A stretch of 64,000 nucleotides of DNA from Aquiflexum gelatinilyticum (GCF_024741135.1 NZ_JANSUY010000003.1:310001-374000), one strand, 5' to 3'. Positions 16,355 through 26,106 are shown, counted from the first letter of the stretch. The notes: generated by a model from the letters alone, not told the origin. Numbers and translations are program-made.

Positions 16355-16477
16355 AGTTTGTGGTTTCAGGGATTTTAGTATGAATAAAGATGTAAAGTTA
16401 GTGCTTGAGGTTAAAAAAAACATGTATAAAAACGACAATCAAGGGGTGATTTGCGACAGGTTTTCTATATTTAAATC
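16355..16477. promoter_or_regulatory. Divergent promoter region between the SRPBCC operon and the GlxA-like regulator
   Basis: This 123-bp AT-rich spacer is the only upstream DNA for both the minus-strand operon and the AraC-type regulator, so it should hold both promoters and any operator. I see no clear TAnnTTTG box on either strand and no perfect inverted repeat. The assignment rests on layout alone. Confidence 0.45.
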
Positions 16478-17455
16478 ATGATAAAAGTTTCTATTCTCGT
16501 TCCTGAAAATTCGGTTTTGCAGGCCATTGCTGACCCTCAGTACTGTTTCAGTGCTGTCAATCAGTTTTTATCCCTTTCGGGAAAAGAGCCATTATTTGAG
16601 GTAAGTCTGGTCGGAGCAAAAAAGGAAATTAAGCTCAACGGAGGAAGTTTTTCAGTTTTTCCTGATACCCTGATCGATCAGGTCAGGAAGACTGATTTGG
16701 TAATTATTCCGGCACTCTTTGGAGATATGAAAGCTGCTCTGGAATCCAATAGGGAATTGATTCCATGGATAAGCGAACAGTATAATAAAGGTTCTGAAGT
16801 TGCTTCATTGTGTGTAGGTGCATTTTTGCTTGCTTCGACAGGATTGTTGGATGGCAAAAAATGTTCAACCCACTGGGGTTTTGCCAATGAATTCCATGAA
16901 ATGTTTCCTGAGGTGGAGGTTCAGGATGGCAGCATCGTCAGCGAAGAAGGGGGGATATATTCAAGTGGGGGAGCTAATTCCTATTGGAATCTTTTGCTTC
17001 ATCTCGTAGAAAAATATTCTGATAGAGAAACAGCTATCCTAGCTGCAAAATATTTTGCTATCGATATTGACAGGAACAATCAATCTGCCTTTTCAATGTT
17101 CAAAGGACAAAAGGACCATAAAGATGACTTGATCATTAAAGCTCAGGATTACATAGAATCCGTGATAGATGAGCGGATCAGTGTCGATGAACTTGCTGCA
17201 AGGGTAGCATTGGGAAGGAGAAGCTTTGAACGGAGGTTCAAACAGGCTACGAGAAATTCAGTCTTGGAATATATTCAAAGGGTGAAAATGGAAGCTGCCA
17301 AGAGGAGTTTTGAGGGGAGTAGAAAAAATATCAATGAGGTAATGTTTGAAGTAGGTTATACAGACAATAAGGCCTTTCGATCCACTTTTAAAAAAATAAC
17401 CGGATTGACCCCGCTGGAGTATCGAAACAAATACAACAAGCTTTCCTTGGCGTAG
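16478..17455 (+). CDS. GlxA-type AraC family transcriptional regulator (DJ-1/PfpI plus HTH)
   Basis: A 325-aa two-domain regulator. Residues about 5-185 form a DJ-1/PfpI-like domain with the nucleophile-elbow motif VASLCVGAFLLASTGLLDGK (Cys retained). Residues about 225-322 form the AraC double helix-turn-helix (RISVDELAARVALGRRSFER, then INEVMFEVGYTDNKAFRSTF and the closing TGLTPLEYR). DJ-1-like domains in this family usually sense a ligand. It is divergent from the SRPBCC/VOC operon, which it probably controls. A terminator follows. Confidence 0.9.
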   Translation: MIKVSILVPENSVLQAIADPQYCFSAVNQFLSLSGKEPLFEVSLVGAKKEIKLNGGSFSVFPDTLIDQVRKTDLVIIPALFGDMKAALESNRELIPWISEQYNKGSEVASLCVGAFLLASTGLLDGKKCSTHWGFANEFHEMFPEVEVQDGSIVSEEGGIYSSGGANSYWNLLLHLVEKYSDRETAILAAKYFAIDIDRNNQSAFSMFKGQKDHKDDLIIKAQDYIESVIDERISVDELAARVALGRRSFERRFKQATRNSVLEYIQRVKMEAAKRSFEGSRKNINEVMFEVGYTDNKAFRSTFKKITGLTPLEYRNKYNKLSLA

Positions 17456-17483
17456 CTTGGTTTTAATTTTTGGTAATTCAATA

Positions 17484-17518
17484 AAAAATCCCGGTCAAAA
17501 AAGCTGACCGGGATTTTT
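17484..17518. terminator. Bidirectional rho-independent terminator
   Basis: AAAAATCCCGGTCA pairs perfectly with TGACCGGGATTTTT over a 7-nt loop. It serves the AraC-type regulator from the left and the M23 peptidase gene from the right. Confidence 0.93.
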
Positions 17519-17540
17519 ATTTCATATTGAATTTAGAAGT

Positions 17541-18518
17541 TTAACTCAAAGACTGATTTTCTCTGCCTGACAGTTCGAGAATCTTATCAAACTCTTCCGG
17601 TGTAAGGTCTTTGAAGAAATAGTTGACGGGGTTTACAAACCTGCCGTCTTTCATGATTTCATAATGGACGTGTGGTGCTGTAGATGAACCGGTATTTCCC
17701 ACTGTTCCAATTAAATCACCTCTTTTTATTTTTTGGCCTTTTCTGACTTTGAATTCATTCATGTGCGCATATCGGGTGACAAAACCGAACCCATGGTCGA
17801 TTTCAATGTGCTTTCCATATCCACCAAAAACTGTTTTCACCGCTACCACCACACCGTCGCCTGTAGCATATATGGGAGTTCCTTTTGGTGCTGCAAAATC
17901 GACACCTTTATGCATTTTCCTCACTTTAAGGATAGGGTGGATTCTCATGCCATAACCTGAGGCAAGCATGTTTAGATTTTCATTTAAAATAGGTTGGATC
18001 GCCGGTACAGAAGCCCAATATTCTTCTTTTTTGTATGCCATGTCGGTCACTTCATCATAGCTGATGGATTGGACGTACATTTTTCTTTTCAGGGCATCCA
18101 CTTTTTGGGAAAGTGAGACAACAAGGTCTTCCTGTTTGAGTCCTTTTTCTTTGATTTCCTTGTATCTGTCAGAACCGCCGACACCTGCATTCCTCATTTC
18201 ATCGGGAATCGGTTCTGATTCAAAAATGATCCTGTACAGGTTGTCATCTCTTTGCTGAAGGTCACCCATCATGTGGTTGAGTTTGTTGACTTCCCCTTCA
18301 AGCAATTGGTAATAAAGGGTAAGTTCTTGATTTTCTTTCTTCAACATCAGCTCTTTTGGGCTTTCAAAAAAATAGTTGAAGGAAATCAACATGACAACGG
18401 CAATTACTGAAGCGAGTGAAAAGAATCCAAGGGAATTGAGGGCAATATCCCACTTGCTTCGCTGGTAGCGCTCGTATTTGCAGGTTTTGGGGTCGTAGTA
18501 ATATTTTATTCTACTCAT
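17541..18518 (-). CDS. M23 family metallopeptidase, membrane-anchored
   Basis: A 325-aa cell-wall peptidase of the LytM/M23B type. A membrane helix near residues 30-52 follows a basic cytoplasmic start, then a coiled-coil segment (about 60-150) and the peptidase domain (about 195-300). Zinc-site motifs are present: HKGVDF (His and Asp) and HVHYE (second His) with HGFGFVTRYAHM between. The complete site suggests an active endopeptidase that cuts peptidoglycan cross-links. The gene is divergent from alaS. Confidence 0.9.
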   Translation of the reverse strand: MSRIKYYYDPKTCKYERYQRSKWDIALNSLGFFSLASVIAVVMLISFNYFFESPKELMLKKENQELTLYYQLLEGEVNKLNHMMGDLQQRDDNLYRIIFESEPIPDEMRNAGVGGSDRYKEIKEKGLKQEDLVVSLSQKVDALKRKMYVQSISYDEVTDMAYKKEEYWASVPAIQPILNENLNMLASGYGMRIHPILKVRKMHKGVDFAAPKGTPIYATGDGVVVAVKTVFGGYGKHIEIDHGFGFVTRYAHMNEFKVRKGQKIKRGDLIGTVGNTGSSTAPHVHYEIMKDGRFVNPVNYFFKDLTPEEFDKILELSGRENQSLS

Positions 18519-18636
18519 TACGGATTGCGAGGTAAATATTCTAATTTTGTGCCCCTGTGGCAGTTGGGTGATAGCGTGTTGGGGACCACAAATATAGTAA
18601 ATAAAATAGATAATCCGAAAATAGTCAATAGGTTAG

Positions 18637-21267
18637 ATGAAAGCCAAAGAAATCCGAAATTTATTTATTCAATTTTTTGAGTCCAAAAAGCACCATTATG
18701 TGCCCTCCTCACCGATTGTGGTCAAAAACGACCCAACACTTATGTTTACCAATGCCGGCATGAATCAGTTCAAGGATTATTTTTTGGGAAATGAAGATCC
18801 CAAATTCTTGAGAGTGGCCAACAGCCAAAAATGTCTACGTGTCTCTGGCAAGCACAATGACTTGGAGGAAGTGGGTGTGGACACCTACCACCATACCATG
18901 TTTGAGATGTTGGGCAACTGGTCATTCGGAGATTATTTCAAAAAAGAAGCAATTGAGTGGGCCTGGGAATTATTGACTGAAGTCTATCAATTACCAAAAG
19001 ACCGGCTTTATGTTTCTGTTTTTGGAGGAGATGCGGGTGACAACTTGGAAAGGGATATAGAGGCTTTTCAGATTTGGAGCAAAATCCTTCCTGAAAGCAG
19101 GATTATTTTTGGTAGCAAAAAAGACAATTTTTGGGAAATGGGAGATACGGGACCTTGTGGACCATGCTCCGAAATCCACGTTGACCTCAGGTCAGATGAA
19201 GAAAGACAGAAAATTGACGGATTTGATTTGGTCAACAATGACCACCCTCAGGTAATCGAGATTTGGAACCTTGTTTTTATGCAGTTCAACAGGGTTGCTG
19301 ATGGGAGCCTTAAAGAACTTCCTGCCAAACATGTAGACACAGGAATGGGGTTTGAAAGGCTTGTGAGAGCAATCCAAAACAAATCTTCCAATTATGATAC
19401 CGATGTCTTTACACCTTTTATTCAGGCAGTAGCTGCCAAATCCGGGAAGGAATATGGAAAGGATGAAAAAATAGACATTGCTATGCGGGTGATCGTAGAT
19501 CACATCCGGGCGATATCATTTACCATTGCTGACGGTCAGCTGCCTTCCAATAACAAAGCCGGATATGTCATCCGAAGGATTTTGAGAAGGGCAGTAAGGT
19601 ATGGATATACTTTTCTGGGTTTCCAGAAACCGTTTTTATATGAATTACTTCCTTTGCTTACAGAGACTTTTGGGGATATTTTCCCTGAAGTAGCCGCTCA
19701 ACAGGATTTTATTGCCAAAGTGATTATGGAGGAGGAAAACTCCTTTTTGAGAACCTTGGATAATGGATTGAAAAAACTTGATCAGATCAAAGAAGAAATG
19801 GCTGCTTCAGGTCAGGCTGTAATAGAAGGAAAAGTCGCTTTCGAACTGTATGATACTTTTGGATTTCCGCTTGACCTGACTTCTTTGATTGCTCGGGAAA
19901 ATGGTCTGTCAGTAGATGAGAAGGGTTTTGCTATTGAGATGGAAAAGCAAAAAACCAGGTCTAGAGCTGCTGCAGAGCAGGAAACCGGCGATTGGGTTAT
20001 GGTTGGAGAAGACGAGGGCGTGGAATTTATAGGTTATGATTATCTCGAATCCCAAAGCAGGATAATCAAATACAGACAGATCAAGGATAAAAAAGGAGAC
20101 AGGTTTCAATTGGTGTTGGACAGGACACCGTTCTATGCCGAAAGCGGCGGACAGGTCGGAGATCAGGGTATATTGCAATCTGAAATTGAGAATATCAAAG
20201 TCCTAGATACCAAAAAGGAGAATGACCTCATTGTTCATTTTGTGGATAGGTTGCCTGTCAAACCTGAGGCTTTATTTGTTTCCAAAGTGAATGGAGAAAA
20301 GCGGAAGCTGAGCATGAACAACCATACTGCGACTCACTTACTCCATGCCGCATTGAAGCAAGTATTGGGAGACCATGTTCAACAAAAAGGATCTTTGGTC
20401 AATGAGGAAATCCTACGGTTCGACTTTTCCCATTTTGCGAAGCTAACTGAGGAAGAAATCGCTCAGGTAGAAAGTATAGTCAATACCAAAATCAGGGAGA
20501 ACATTTCTTTGAATGAGCAAAGAAATGTCCCTATCGCTGAAGCCAAAAACCAAGGCGCAACTGCCTTGTTTGGAGAGAAATATGGAGATTTTGTAAGGGT
20601 AATCACTTTTGACAGGAATTTTTCAGTTGAACTCTGTGGCGGTACACACGTATCTTCCACAGGCGTGATCGGTTTGTTCAAGATTGTTTCCGAAGGGTCA
20701 ATTTCAGCTGGAGTCAGAAGGATAGAGGCGATTACAGCTGACGCAGCTGAAGCTTATGTCAATGACCAGTTTCAATTGGTGAAAGAAATTCAGGAATTGT
20801 TGAAAAATCCCCGGGATGTCAAAAAATCCATTGAAGCCCTTATTCAGGAACGTAATGAATTAAAAAAGGAACTTGAATCTCTTCATACTCAACAGGCTGG
20901 AGCCCTCAAAGAAGAATTGATCCGTGGTATTGTGCAAGTGAATGGGACCAATCAGGTGGTTGCAAAAATATCCTTGCCTTCAGCAGACGCTTTGAAAAAA
21001 CTGGCATTTGAGCTTAAAAACGAGGTAGACAATGTTATTGCTGTTTTGGCAGCAGAGATTGATGGAAAACCACAGTTGGCGGTTTTGATCAGTGAAAATC
21101 TGGTCGCAGAAAAGTCGTTGAATGCAGGGTTATTGGTGAGGGAATTGGCAAAAGAGATTGATGGTGGGGGAGGTGGACAGCCTTTCTTTGCCACTGCAGG
21201 AGGAAAAAACCTTGCAGGGTTACCTGGAGTCCTTGTCAAGGCAAAGTCACTTTTGGCAGGAATTTAA
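18637..21267 (+). CDS. alaS: Alanine--tRNA ligase
   Basis: An 876-aa full-length alanyl-tRNA synthetase, the usual size. The class II catalytic domain starts with IRNLFIQFFESKKHHYVPSS and contains the GDTGPCGPCSEIH motif. The editing domain carries the zinc/editing residues HTATHLLH and CGGTH. The C-Ala end has the glycine-rich GGGGGQPFFATAGGK. It charges tRNA-Ala and clears mischarged Ser and Gly. It sits divergent from the M23 gene and 84 bp before gatB. Confidence 0.98.
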   Translation: MKAKEIRNLFIQFFESKKHHYVPSSPIVVKNDPTLMFTNAGMNQFKDYFLGNEDPKFLRVANSQKCLRVSGKHNDLEEVGVDTYHHTMFEMLGNWSFGDYFKKEAIEWAWELLTEVYQLPKDRLYVSVFGGDAGDNLERDIEAFQIWSKILPESRIIFGSKKDNFWEMGDTGPCGPCSEIHVDLRSDEERQKIDGFDLVNNDHPQVIEIWNLVFMQFNRVADGSLKELPAKHVDTGMGFERLVRAIQNKSSNYDTDVFTPFIQAVAAKSGKEYGKDEKIDIAMRVIVDHIRAISFTIADGQLPSNNKAGYVIRRILRRAVRYGYTFLGFQKPFLYELLPLLTETFGDIFPEVAAQQDFIAKVIMEEENSFLRTLDNGLKKLDQIKEEMAASGQAVIEGKVAFELYDTFGFPLDLTSLIARENGLSVDEKGFAIEMEKQKTRSRAAAEQETGDWVMVGEDEGVEFIGYDYLESQSRIIKYRQIKDKKGDRFQLVLDRTPFYAESGGQVGDQGILQSEIENIKVLDTKKENDLIVHFVDRLPVKPEALFVSKVNGEKRKLSMNNHTATHLLHAALKQVLGDHVQQKGSLVNEEILRFDFSHFAKLTEEEIAQVESIVNTKIRENISLNEQRNVPIAEAKNQGATALFGEKYGDFVRVITFDRNFSVELCGGTHVSSTGVIGLFKIVSEGSISAGVRRIEAITADAAEAYVNDQFQLVKEIQELLKNPRDVKKSIEALIQERNELKKELESLHTQQAGALKEELIRGIVQVNGTNQVVAKISLPSADALKKLAFELKNEVDNVIAVLAAEIDGKPQLAVLISENLVAEKSLNAGLLVRELAKEIDGGGGGQPFFATAGGKNLAGLPGVLVKAKSLLAGI

Positions 21268-21351
21268 GAGAAATAGGAGGTTCCTAATTTGGTTTTGGTC
21301 TATTTTGAATCCAATTTTAGGGCGATTGTAATACAGAATAAAAGAGAAAAG

Positions 21352-22812
21352 ATGCTTTCAGCAGAAGTCAAAAATAAATATGAATTGGTCATTGGACTGG
21401 AAGTACATGCCCAGTTGCTAACCCAAAGTAAGATGTACACTTCTGATTCTACGGAATTTGGAAATCTACCCAATACACATATTTCAGTCATTACCCTTGG
21501 CCATCCCGGTACACTTCCCAAAGTAAACCGAAAAGCAGTGGAGTTTGCCATTAAGATGGGTTTGGCATGTGATTGCGAAATTACAAGGCATAATATTTTT
21601 GCAAGGAAAAATTATTTCTATCCTGATCTTCCAAAAGGATATCAAATCACTCAGGATAAAAACCCTATCTGTGTAGGAGGAAATGTACCCATCACCCTGC
21701 CTGATGGGAGCAAGAAAACTGTGGCACTGACGAGGATTCACATGGAAGAAGATGCGGGAAAGTCAATGCACCTTGCAGGTGAAGTAGATACCTTGGTTGA
21801 TTTTAACAGAGCAGGGGTTCCTCTAATCGAAATCGTATCTGAACCAGATATGCGCTCTTCCGACGAAGCCTATGCTTACCTTGCCGAAATCAAAAAACTC
21901 GTCAAATATCTTGATATCTGCGATGGCAATATGGAAGAAGGCTCACTCCGATGTGACGCCAACGTCTCCGTGAGATTAAGGGGTGCTGCCGAATATGGAA
22001 AAAAAGTGGAAGTCAAAAATATGAATTCCTTCAGGAATGTGGTGAGGGCGATTGAACACGAATTTGAGCGTCAGGTGGAAATGGTGGAAGCCAATATTGA
22101 GATCATTTCTGAGACGAGGACTTTTGACGCATCCACAGGATTGACTGCAAGTATGAGGACCAAGGAAGACCTGAATGATTACAGGTATTTTCCTGAACCG
22201 GATTTGAGCCCTGTGATTGTATCAGAGGAATGGTTGGAAAGTGTAAAAGAATCCATGCCGGCTTTGCCACGAGAATTACACTACAAGTTTATAAACCAAT
22301 ACGGCTTATCAGAGTATGATGCCGGAGTGTTGACTGACAACAAAGAAATAGCACTCTATTACGAGGAAGTTTGTCTAAACACCAAAAATTATAAAGGAGC
22401 AGCCAATTGGGTGATGGGTCCTGTGAAATCCTACCTGAATGAGCTTACCCTGCATATTTCTGATTTTCCGATTTCTGCCAAAAGCCTTGCGGAGCTGATT
22501 GCCATCATTGACGAAGGGAAAATCAATTTCTCTGTGGCTTCACAAAAAGTATATCCTGAAATGTTGCTCCACAAGACAAAACGCCCGATAGAAATCGCTC
22601 AGGATTTAAATCTTATTCAAGAAAGTGATGAAGGTTCTCTGATGCCGATTATAGAAACGGTATTGTCCGAAAATGCTTTGAAAGTGGAAGAATACCGTTC
22701 CGGGAAAAAAGGATTGATGGCCATGTTTATGGGGCAGGTGATGAAAAAATCCCAAGGTAAGGCAGACCCAAAAGTTGCCACAAAATTACTGACTGAAATA
22801 CTTGAAAATTGA
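21352..22812 (+). CDS. gatB: Aspartyl/glutamyl-tRNA(Asn/Gln) amidotransferase subunit B
   Basis: A 486-aa GatB, the tRNA-binding kinase-like subunit of GatCAB that turns Glu-tRNA-Gln or Asp-tRNA-Asn into the correct amide. Hallmarks are ELVIGLEVHAQL at the N-terminus, RKNYFYPDLPKGYQI, and the EEGSLRCDANVSVR signature. The C-terminal YqeY-like tail ends MGQVMKKSQGKADPK. The ATG at 21352 is chosen because it gives the conserved family start; the frame extends 63 bp upstream with no similarity. gatA and gatC are not in the window. Confidence 0.97.
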   Translation: MLSAEVKNKYELVIGLEVHAQLLTQSKMYTSDSTEFGNLPNTHISVITLGHPGTLPKVNRKAVEFAIKMGLACDCEITRHNIFARKNYFYPDLPKGYQITQDKNPICVGGNVPITLPDGSKKTVALTRIHMEEDAGKSMHLAGEVDTLVDFNRAGVPLIEIVSEPDMRSSDEAYAYLAEIKKLVKYLDICDGNMEEGSLRCDANVSVRLRGAAEYGKKVEVKNMNSFRNVVRAIEHEFERQVEMVEANIEIISETRTFDASTGLTASMRTKEDLNDYRYFPEPDLSPVIVSEEWLESVKESMPALPRELHYKFINQYGLSEYDAGVLTDNKEIALYYEEVCLNTKNYKGAANWVMGPVKSYLNELTLHISDFPISAKSLAELIAIIDEGKINFSVASQKVYPEMLLHKTKRPIEIAQDLNLIQESDEGSLMPIIETVLSENALKVEEYRSGKKGLMAMFMGQVMKKSQGKADPKVATKLLTEILEN

Positions 22813-22813
22813 T

Positions 22814-23932
22814 ATGAAAAATCCATTTGTTGCTTCCTTATCTTTCCTGTTTTTGCTTTTGGTGATGGCCTGTGGTCAAGAAAGCGAACAGGAATTTGAT
22901 GGTTCTGTAAAGGTTTCAGGAGTGGTTAAAAACGCTCCCGAAGGAAGGATAGAGTTGTATAAGTTTGTGAATGAAAGCACAGAAATCATCGGAGAAATAC
23001 CAATGGGGTCAGGAGGGGATTTTGAGTATGAACTCAGCCTTGAGGGTCCTGCATTTTTTGAATTACACTTTATGAACCAAAAGATTGTCAAACTGGCTCT
23101 ATTTGCTGAGGATGTGGAGGTTTTTTATGATTTCAATGATGAAGCAAGCCTTAAGGTAGAAGGGTCGGAAGATTCTCAAAATCTCCAAAAAATTGAGGCG
23201 TTGACTGCTGAATACCAAAAGACCTTCAATGAATTGAATACTGCCTATTTTGAAGCCATGAGCAAAAGGGATCAGGAAGCGATCAAATCCATTCAGACCA
23301 CTGCCATGAACCTTGAAGTGACCCAAGGCCAAAAGGTGAAAGAAGTTCTTACCGGTATGGAGGGGAGTTTTGCCACGATGGCTGGGATTTCCATGCTCAA
23401 TATCAAAAATGATTTTCAGTACATTGATGAGTTGGTGGCCGGATTGAATGAAAAATATCCCAATACCAAGATGATTCAATCACTGATGAACCAGTTAGAC
23501 GATATGCGGGCATTGTCTATCGGTCAGGTAGCACCTGAGATTTCTTTGCCCAATCCTAATGGAGAACTTATTAAACTGTCTGATTTAAGGGGAAAGTATG
23601 TTTTGATTGATTTTTGGGCAGCTTGGTGCAGGCCCTGCAGGGAAGAAAACCCCAATGTGGTAAGGTTATACAACCAGTATAAAGATCAAGGTTTTGAAGT
23701 ATTCGGTGTGTCATTGGACAGAACCAAAGAAGCCTGGGTCAAAGCAATTGCCGATGATAACCTTACATGGACGCATGTATCAGACCTAAAGTATTTCAAT
23801 TCAGAAGCAGCTGCCATCTATCAGATCAATGCAATTCCTGCCACTTATATGCTTGACCCGGAGGGTAAAATTATCGGGAAAGATTTGAGAGGAGCGAGTT
23901 TAGAAAATAAGCTGAAAGAGATATTTGAATAA
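22814..23932 (+). CDS. Thioredoxin-like lipoprotein (DUF4369 plus TlpA/AhpC-type domain)
   Basis: A 372-aa exported redox protein. The lipobox LLVMAC follows a hydrophobic signal, giving a lipid-anchored protein. The N-terminal part (VSGVVKNAPEGRIELYKF) resembles the DUF4369 domain often fused to thioredoxins in Bacteroidota. The middle has a helical region, and the C-terminal thioredoxin fold begins GQVAPEISLPNPNGE with active site WCRPC at 271-275 and a cis-Pro motif NAIPATY. It probably reduces or forms disulfides in the periplasm. The ATG at 22814 is preferred to TTG at 22802; the gene abuts gatB. Confidence 0.9.
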   Translation: MKNPFVASLSFLFLLLVMACGQESEQEFDGSVKVSGVVKNAPEGRIELYKFVNESTEIIGEIPMGSGGDFEYELSLEGPAFFELHFMNQKIVKLALFAEDVEVFYDFNDEASLKVEGSEDSQNLQKIEALTAEYQKTFNELNTAYFEAMSKRDQEAIKSIQTTAMNLEVTQGQKVKEVLTGMEGSFATMAGISMLNIKNDFQYIDELVAGLNEKYPNTKMIQSLMNQLDDMRALSIGQVAPEISLPNPNGELIKLSDLRGKYVLIDFWAAWCRPCREENPNVVRLYNQYKDQGFEVFGVSLDRTKEAWVKAIADDNLTWTHVSDLKYFNSEAAAIYQINAIPATYMLDPEGKIIGKDLRGASLENKLKEIFE

Positions 23933-24193
23933 AGCCGGTGATTAATCCGAAAGGAAGGTTTGATAATTGACTTCTCTTCGGAATTAATTGATATTTTTTA
24001 CCGACTATACGATCTAACTTGATAAAAAAAGGAAATTTCAATTAGATTTGTACAGGCTTAAAAAACGCGATTTTTACAAGCAATTGCAAAACAAGCCATT
24101 CAAAAATCAAAAAATCTATTTTGAAATTTGAACGAAACCTGATCATAATTACCCAAATTCTAACAGTCTATTAAACTAATCAATTAACTAAAC
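23933..24193. other. Intergenic region with an imperfect inverted repeat
   Basis: 261 bp with no gene. ATTAATCCGAAAGGAAG near 23941 is nearly complementary to CTTCTCTTCGGAATTAAT near 23971, forming an imperfect hairpin followed 5 nt later by TTTTTT; it may end the thioredoxin-like gene. The remaining AT-rich 180 bp should hold the promoter of the following four-gene exported-protein run. No exact TAnnTTTG box was found. Confidence 0.4.
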
Positions 24194-24667
24194 ATGAAAA
24201 AAAGAACCGCCAAATCAACGTTAAGCAGGGTGCTGACAATTGCCTTGTTTGGTTTGCTTGCTCTTGGAGCTTGCAAAGGTAAAAAGAAAGTCGTGGCTGC
24301 TCCCGAGCCTGCGCCTGTAGAAGAGGTAAAACCAACGCCGCCACCGCCGCCACCTGCAGGGCCTTCTGCTGAAGAAGTAGCTGTTGGAAAACTTGAAAAT
24401 TACTTTAACAGCATTGCCGGATCTTCAAATGTAGATGCTGCCAACAGGACAATTCAGGAGGCAAAAGGTATGTTCTCCAATGGATCTACCCCCGTTTTGA
24501 TTGTGATTCACGAAGCCAATGGCATTAAAGATTACGATGAGCCTACCACGATAGAAAATTACCTTAACTATCTGAAGGACACCAAGAAAAACCTAAACTT
24601 CATTTCTGATATCAGACTTGACGGAAACGGTAAAGTTTCAGAATTGGAATTGCGTCGTAAAAAATAA
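24194..24667 (+). CDS. Proline-rich lipoprotein, first gene of the exported LRR cluster
   Basis: A 157-aa lipoprotein with lipobox LALGAC (Cys 27). A Lys patch and a Pro/Glu-rich linker (about 34-58) lift the C-terminal domain from the membrane. That domain (about 62-157: VGKLENYFNSIAGS, then ANRTIQEAKGMF) shows the same order of short motifs as the next gene and the N-terminus of the LRR protein: a G-S turn, a helix ending in A-x-x-L/M-F, then a Y-containing helix before strands. I infer one shared domain. Function unknown. Confidence 0.75.
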   Translation: MKKRTAKSTLSRVLTIALFGLLALGACKGKKKVVAAPEPAPVEEVKPTPPPPPPAGPSAEEVAVGKLENYFNSIAGSSNVDAANRTIQEAKGMFSNGSTPVLIVIHEANGIKDYDEPTTIENYLNYLKDTKKNLNFISDIRLDGNGKVSELELRRKK

Positions 24668-24691
24668 TATCCACCGAAAAATCACGAGATA

Positions 24692-25270
24692 ATGAAAAAA
24701 TATATTCCTCTTTTCCTGTTGCTCTTTTTTGCTTCAGCGACCATTACGTTGGCACAAACTGACAACATCAGTCCTGCAAGAAAGCAGGCCATTGATTCCC
24801 TTGCTTTGGAAAAAGTAAAAGACTTAAGTAAATACATCAGCATTATCGGAAGCAAAGAAACACAATTCTCAGAAGCCAATCGCGTTATGGATAGGGCTGA
24901 GGAGTTGTTTGCTCCAGATGCAGAGATGGGGGTTTCTTCCTTGAGCCGCAAAGAGATAGCCTACTACAAAGTGAGAAATTACTTTGAAAGACTGATGGCA
25001 TTGAACTATGACAAAGTCAACATCACTTGGTATGACATCCATTATATCAGTGATCTAGAAAGACAGCCTGATGGTCGCTATGTAGGTGTCATCACTGTTT
25101 ATCAAAGATTTGAAGGTACTTCAATCGAATCAGGTCTTAACTACCGAGACACGACCAAAAAGGATATCACGATCTATGTGGAGAAAAAGCAAACTCAGAT
25201 CGCAGGTAGAACAATCGAGTTTTGGGATGTGATGCTTGGAGATATCCGCGTGACAGAAACCGCTGCATGA
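24692..25270 (+). CDS. Exported protein of the LRR cluster (hypothetical)
   Basis: A 192-aa protein with a signal peptide (about 1-22, ending LAQ). The mature part contains DLSKYISIIGSKETQFSEAN, a helix ending AEELF, a YYKVRNYFERL helix and then four or so strands (NITWYDIHYISDLE, YVGVITVYQRFEG, ITIYVEKKQ, WDVMLGDIRV). This helix-then-curved-sheet order is compatible with an NTF2-like fold. The G-S-K-x-T turn recurs in the LRR protein. Its stop overlaps the next ATG (ATGA), so translation is coupled. Confidence 0.7.
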   Translation: MKKYIPLFLLLFFASATITLAQTDNISPARKQAIDSLALEKVKDLSKYISIIGSKETQFSEANRVMDRAEELFAPDAEMGVSSLSRKEIAYYKVRNYFERLMALNYDKVNITWYDIHYISDLERQPDGRYVGVITVYQRFEGTSIESGLNYRDTTKKDITIYVEKKQTQIAGRTIEFWDVMLGDIRVTETAA

Positions 25271-26106
25271 GAAAAGTAATTATTGCAATAACATTATTCA
25301 TTACTTCCTTTGGAATGGCACCGGGGCAGGGCTTGTTCAGCCCCGGTTCCCCCAAGGATGACGGCAAGTTTGCCGCTTCGACCAAACAGGTCAATCAATT
25401 TTTTAGACGATTCAATGCCGAAGAAAGTCAAGACGGCATGAAAAGATATTATTCGGGAGATGCCCTTTTCAGGGACAGGGAATTGAGGGGAAAATTTATC
25501 AGTATACTTTTTGACAATGAGACTTCCGGCATTTCAGGAGAATTGAAGACTGAGTTTATGCGTGATGTGTTGTCCGAAACACAACCACAGTTTTTGAATT
25601 TCCATGAAGGGGAATGGTTTGCCGAAGTGGTGTCCGTTTTCCAATACAAGGGCAGAAGCGAAAATGTGACCTTATTTTTAAAAATCCAACCTGAAGGATT
25701 GGGATATGAGTGGGTCATTGATAAAGTAGTCTTCCAACCCTTTAAAGATATTTTCAACAAACCAATCGGGACTGATAAAAGCTTTATCCATCCTCTGAGT
25801 CACGAACTCGGTTTTATGAATCTCCGCAAGGCATTCGAAAATTCCAATTCACCGGAATCTTATACCGCAAAGGAGTATGTTCCTGATTACCTTACCTTGT
25901 TTTTATACGAGTTAAAAAAAGGTAGCATCAAATTTGAAACAATATCTGATGTCAAGTTTCATTTTTTCCAAATCAACAATTGGTATTTCGAATTGGACCA
26001 GTTTAACAGGCCTGGATTCAATACAGGATGGTTGATAGGGGATTTGGTGAAACTGAAGCCGGGAGATAAAGAAACTATATTAGAATTCATATATGACCAG
26101 AAATAG
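25267..26106 (+). CDS. Exported protein of the LRR cluster (hypothetical)
   Basis: A 279-aa protein from the ATG at 25267, which overlaps the upstream stop. A signal peptide occupies about residues 1-21 (ends MAPGQG). The mature protein starts with a helix (TKQVNQFFRRFNAEES), continues with mixed strands (WFAEVVSVFQYKGRSENVTLFLK) and a LGFMNLRKAFENSNSP helix, and ends in strand-rich sequence. The pattern again suggests NTF2-like or similar small alpha-beta modules. It overlaps the LRR gene by 14 bp. I do not recognise a named family. Confidence 0.7.
   Translation: MRKVIIAITLFITSFGMAPGQGLFSPGSPKDDGKFAASTKQVNQFFRRFNAEESQDGMKRYYSGDALFRDRELRGKFISILFDNETSGISGELKTEFMRDVLSETQPQFLNFHEGEWFAEVVSVFQYKGRSENVTLFLKIQPEGLGYEWVIDKVVFQPFKDIFNKPIGTDKSFIHPLSHELGFMNLRKAFENSNSPESYTAKEYVPDYLTLFLYELKKGSIKFETISDVKFHFFQINNWYFELDQFNRPGFNTGWLIGDLVKLKPGDKETILEFIYDQK

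Noticed and set aside
16355-16438. Longer start for the double SRPBCC protein
   Set aside because: It gives a hydrophobic, non-conserved leader covering the divergent promoter region; the ATG at 16354 starts the first domain properly.
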